From positions 1 to 7,100 of the forward strand of contig JAICSZ010000114.1 of the NCBI GenBank assembly GCA_025936615.1: a stretch of DNA of 7,100 nt, given 5' to 3'. Each line of letters opens with the position of its first letter. Position 1 is the first letter of the stretch. This document shows, one piece after another, positions 4,695 to 7,100 of the stretch. Below the pieces are notes generated by a model. That model was not told the DNA's origin, ran no database searches, and worked only from the letters and a program-made list of their open reading frames with translations. Position numbers and translations under genes: made by a program. The DNA is from Pedococcus sp. Lineage in GTDB: Bacteria; Actinomycetota; Actinomycetes; Actinomycetales; Dermatophilaceae.

Positions 4695-5887
4695 TGGTCG
4701 TCACCCGTGGGGATGCGGGCCTCGACGCGCAGACCGCCGAGCTCGGACGCCTCCACCTCCAGCTCGCCACCCAGGGCTCTGGCGCGCTCCTGCATACCGC
4801 TTATCCCGTTGCCCCGCTTGAGCTTCGGCAGGGCCCGAGAGCCGGTCCCGGCGTCCTCGATGCGCACCGTGAGCACGCTGTCACCGTAGTCGACGTCGAC
4901 CGTGGCGCGGCTTGCCTGGGCGTGGCGGACGATGTTTGTCACCGCCTCCTGGACGATCCGGTATGCCGCGAGCTCCAGGGCCGCCGGCAGCACCCGTGGG
5001 CGGCCGGTCACCGTCTTGGTGATGGCCAGGCCGGCGTGGCCACTGCGCTCGACGATGTCGTCGAGGCCGGCGAGCGTGGCTTGGGGTGCCCTCGGTGCCG
5101 GGGCGTCGTCGGCCCGCAGCACGTCGATGAGTGAGCGCAGCTCGGTGAGCGCCTCCTTGCTCGCGTCCTTGATGGCGCGCAGCGCGGGTTCGACCTGCTC
5201 GGGACGCTGGTTCTCGGACAGGTGGAGGGCTACGCCCGCCTGCACGTTGATGAGTGACATGTGGTGGGCGACGACGTCGTGTAGCTCCTGGGCGATGCGC
5301 AGCCGCTCCTCCCCCGCCTGCCGTCGTCGGGTCTCCCGGGCCGCCTCGCGGTAGGTGGCAGCGCGCTCGCGCCAGCTGCGCACCACCTCGGCGATCGCGA
5401 GGATGACCAGCGTCCACGCGAGCACCCCGCCGAACGACTGCCAGCTCCACCGGTCGTGCAGGACCGCCATGTCGAGCACGTGCCCGGCCAGGACCAGGCT
5501 GGCAGCGACCCACGCGGCCGGGCGGTGCCCGCGGACCACTGCCGACACGATGGCGACGACGAGCCCGAGGAAGACCGGGCCGAACGGGTAGTCGAGGGCG
5601 AAGTAGGCGCCCGTCGCGGCGCCGACCCCGAGCACGGCCGGCGTGGTCCAGCGCGGGACGAGGACGAGCGCCACCGGGGCCACGAGCAGCAGGGCCACGG
5701 CCAGCAGGTCGACCGGGCGCCGGCCCGGCTGACCGTGTGCGGCACCGAAGCTCCCCCCGACCTGCACCAGGGCAACGAGCCCGGCGGCGAGGTGTCGCGC
5801 AAAGCGCGGCGGCCCGCCCCGTCGCGCCCACGGCGGCCCACCGCGCGCCCAGGGCGGTCCCCAGGGGTGGTCGTCACGGTCGCGCAC
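4691..5887 (-). CDS. HisKA_3-type membrane sensor histidine kinase
   Basis: This is a 398-residue kinase of the NarX/LiaS/DesK type. A hydrophilic N-terminal tail (1-30) contains near-repeats PPWARGG and PPWARRGG. Five or six membrane helices (between about 33 and 170) follow with very short loops, so there is no large extracellular sensor domain and the signal is probably read in or at the membrane. A helical linker precedes the HisKA_3 box EERLRIAQELHDVVAHHMS with phospho-acceptor H203. The ATPase domain shows the N-box QEAVTNIVRHA (N318), a G1 box written EDAGTG instead of the usual DDGxG, and GNGISGMQERARALGG (359-374). The GTG start at 5887 is supported by TACCCT 7 bases upstream, a leaderless layout. 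The stop overlaps the regulator start. Confidence 0.94.
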   Translation of the reverse strand: MRDRDDHPWGPPWARGGPPWARRGGPPRFARHLAAGLVALVQVGGSFGAAHGQPGRRPVDLLAVALLLVAPVALVLVPRWTTPAVLGVGAATGAYFALDYPFGPVFLGLVVAIVSAVVRGHRPAAWVAASLVLAGHVLDMAVLHDRWSWQSFGGVLAWTLVILAIAEVVRSWRERAATYREAARETRRRQAGEERLRIAQELHDVVAHHMSLINVQAGVALHLSENQRPEQVEPALRAIKDASKEALTELRSLIDVLRADDAPAPRAPQATLAGLDDIVERSGHAGLAITKTVTGRPRVLPAALELAAYRIVQEAVTNIVRHAQASRATVDVDYGDSVLTVRIEDAGTGSRALPKLKRGNGISGMQERARALGGELEVEASELGGLRVEARIPTGDDQ

Positions 5888-5894
5888 GCTGTTC

Positions 5895-5900
5895 AGGGTA
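5895..5900 (-). promoter_or_regulatory. -10 element of the kinase/regulator operon (leaderless start)
   Basis: On the minus strand TACCCT matches TANNNT and stands 7 bases before the kinase GTG at 5887. No ribosome binding site is seen. The hairpin at 5944-5967 lies upstream, separating this promoter from the glycosidase operon. No convincing -35 is visible. Confidence 0.5.
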
Positions 5901-5943
5901 GGGAACAGACGCTCAGGTGGGCGTCACCCGGAGGCGGCAACGC

Positions 5944-5967
5944 GGCCTACCCCCACGGGAGCAGGCC
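5944..5967 (-). terminator. Hairpin after the GH43 gene, likely operon terminator
   Basis: Five bases downstream of the glycosidase stop (5973-5975), GGCCT and AGGCC arms extend into about a 10-bp stem with two G-U pairs and a 4-base loop when read on the minus strand. No T-run follows, which is usual in actinobacteria. Its position between the sugar operon and the kinase promoter supports a terminator role. Confidence 0.5.
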
Positions 5968-5972
5968 GGTGG

Positions 5973-7022
5973 TCAGGTGGGTGGCACCGGCTGCGGCGAG
6001 TCGGTCGGTTGGGTGACGCTCGGCCGGCCCCCGTCCCAGGCGACCGGCTCGAGCCAGAGCTGTCGTCCGGGGTAGGTGGTGCCGATTCCGTCGGGTCGCC
6101 AGGCGTGGAACAGCAGCCAGGTCGAGCCGTCCGCGAGGGTGACTGGGGCACAGTGCCCGGGCCCAGCCGCGACCGTGCTGGTGGCCACGAGTGGCTGGTC
6201 CGACTGGTCGGTGCACGGGCCGAGCGGCCCCACGCAGCTTGCCCAACCGATGGCGTAGTCCGCGGAGGCGTAGTTGTTCGCGGAGTACAGGAGCACGTGG
6301 GCGCCGTCGTGCACGACCATCTCGGGGGCCTCGACGAGGTTGCCCTGCCAAGCCTTGGTGTTCGTGAGCAGCGCGGTGGGCCGCCCGGTCAGGCGACCGC
6401 CGTCACCTGACAGCTGCTGCCCCCACAGGTGCACCGGTTGGCCGCAGCAGTTCCCGTCGTTCTTCCAGTACAGGTAGAGCTTTCCGTCGGCGCCTCTCAC
6501 CGCGTCGGGGTCGATCGAGCCACCGAGCGTCGGCTGGCAGACGAACGGCCGAGACCCCGCGTCGCGGAACGGACCCGCTGCATCGGCGGCCGTTGCTCGC
6601 CCGATGCACTGCTTCCCCGAGCGGCTGTCGTGGGCGACGTAGAACATGACGAAGGCATCGCCGACCCGGACCACCTCGGGCGCCCACGTGGAGCCGGCCT
6701 GCGCCCAGACGCCCAGCTGCGGCAGCGCGTCCGGGCCCCGCGCCCAGTGGACCAGGTCGGGCGAGGTGGCGGCCTGGACGTTGGAGCCGCCACCCTGGGT
6801 CGCGTAGAGGTGGAAGGTGCCGCCCACCTGGAGCACCCAGGGGTCGGGGGTGTCCTCGGCGAGGACCGGGTTGGCGTAGGTACCTTCCGGTGCCCTCGGC
6901 GCCGTCGCCCTGGTCGTGGTGCTGCCGCTCTCGCGGGCGGAGTTGGCGCTGCAGCCGGTCAGGCTGAGGGCCACCATGGTCGCCGCCGCTGCGGCGAGCG
7001 CAGCTCGACCCGTCCGACCCAC
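5973..7022 (-). CDS. GH43-type glycoside hydrolase, secreted lipoprotein
   Basis: The 349-residue protein is exported: a short basic start, a hydrophobic stretch (7-20) and the lipobox LTGC with lipidated C24, then a Ser/Thr linker. From residue 49 it reads as a five-bladed beta-propeller of glycoside hydrolase family 43. The three expected acids are visible: the base D60 in NPVLAEDTPDPWV, the pKa-modulating D171 in GSIDPDAV with DGKLYLYWK after it, and the acid E231 in LVEAPEMV. Repeated aromatic strands (FHLYAT, FVMFYVA, HVLLYSANN, WLLFHAW) fit the blades. The likely substrates are arabinose- or xylose-containing side chains, but the sequence does not decide this. It has seven further cysteines. 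Its GTG start is 3 bases after the permease stop, so it is the last gene of a sugar-uptake operon. The tail is Pro/Thr-rich. Confidence 0.87.
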   Translation of the reverse strand: MGRTGRAALAAAAATMVALSLTGCSANSARESGSTTTRATAPRAPEGTYANPVLAEDTPDPWVLQVGGTFHLYATQGGGSNVQAATSPDLVHWARGPDALPQLGVWAQAGSTWAPEVVRVGDAFVMFYVAHDSRSGKQCIGRATAADAAGPFRDAGSRPFVCQPTLGGSIDPDAVRGADGKLYLYWKNDGNCCGQPVHLWGQQLSGDGGRLTGRPTALLTNTKAWQGNLVEAPEMVVHDGAHVLLYSANNYASADYAIGWASCVGPLGPCTDQSDQPLVATSTVAAGPGHCAPVTLADGSTWLLFHAWRPDGIGTTYPGRQLWLEPVAWDGGRPSVTQPTDSPQPVPPT

Positions 7023-7025
7023 CGC

Positions 7026-7100
7026 TCAGCCCTTGACGCCGCTCTGCGCCACGCTCTCCACGATCTGGCGCTGGGCGATCACGAACAGCACCAGCACGGG
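7026..7100 (-). CDS. C-terminal fragment of a carbohydrate ABC transporter permease (MalG type)
   Basis: The last 24 residues before TGA (7028-7026) read PVLVLFVIAQRQIVESVAQSGVKG. This is the characteristic end of MalG-like sugar permeases (binding-protein-dependent transport inner membrane component): the final membrane helix, then the Q-R-x-I-V-x-G/S-V and G-x-K-G pattern. The rest lies beyond the window edge. The 3-base gap to the GH43 gene indicates one operon, in which the lipoprotein glycosidase releases sugars outside the cell and the transporter imports them. The partner permease and the solute-binding protein are expected further upstream, outside the window. Confidence 0.85.
   Translation of the reverse strand, partial: PVLVLFVIAQRQIVESVAQSGVKG

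Noticed and set aside
3738..4889. Plus-strand open frame of 383 codons across the SHOCT gene, regulator and kinase end
   Set aside because: It is antisense to well-supported genes on the minus strand and has shadow-type composition (His, Arg, Gly, Pro rich).
5456..6016. Plus-strand open frame of 186 codons opposite the kinase N-terminus
   Set aside because: It covers the kinase promoter and the terminator-like hairpin, and its sequence is low-complexity with no recognisable domain.

Overview
The window is high-GC DNA (roughly 70% G+C by eye) with strongly G/C-biased third codon positions, many GTG starts and TANNNT-type -10 boxes placed directly before start codons. This is an actinobacterial chromosome. 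Several proteins (the 98-residue DGLHR protein, the LytR_C-like membrane protein, the 130-residue protein) resemble a set I associate with Micrococcales, especially Intrasporangiaceae such as Terrabacter, Phycicoccus or Janibacter. The genus is an inference. I see no RNA gene, insertion sequence, phage gene or CRISPR array, and no gap over 300 bases lacks a gene.

Layout, left to right: (a) 2-109 (+), the last 35 codons of an unrecognised gene. (b) 110-214, a convergent gap with two GC-rich hairpins. (c) 215-1789 (-), a HerA-like hexameric ATPase of the DUF853 type. (d) 1790-1828, a compact divergent promoter region. (e) 1829-2125 (+), a small protein that databases tend to call a VapB antitoxin but whose C-terminal half reads like a ParB/sulfiredoxin-type domain, followed by (f) 2171-2728 (+), a single-pass membrane protein with an extracytoplasmic LytR_C domain. 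(g) 2753-3145 (+), a conserved protein of unknown function with its own promoter. (h) 3149-3511 (-), an SPW-repeat membrane protein, and (i) 3612-3887 (-), a small membrane protein with a C-terminal SHOCT domain. (j) 4020-4694 and 4691-5887 (-), an overlapping NarL-type response regulator and HisKA_3 sensor kinase. (k) 5973-7022 (-), a GH43-type glycosidase lipoprotein directly downstream of (l) 7026-7100 (-), the C-terminus of a sugar ABC transporter permease.

How the genes work together: the permease and glycosidase form the end of a sugar-scavenging operon closed by a hairpin at 5944-5967. The kinase/regulator pair has its own promoter behind that hairpin. The SHOCT and SPW genes lie downstream on the same strand and are plausible but unproven targets. 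The ParB-like and LytR_C genes probably form a two-gene operon that shares a divergent promoter region with the ATPase.

The most interesting signals are the four leaderless-type starts, the interlocked divergent promoter, the ParB/Srx-like reading of the supposed antitoxin, and an over-represented octamer, GGTATGCC. I did not find a convincing new multi-gene defence or mobile system. Most of the window is ordinary actinobacterial chromosome.
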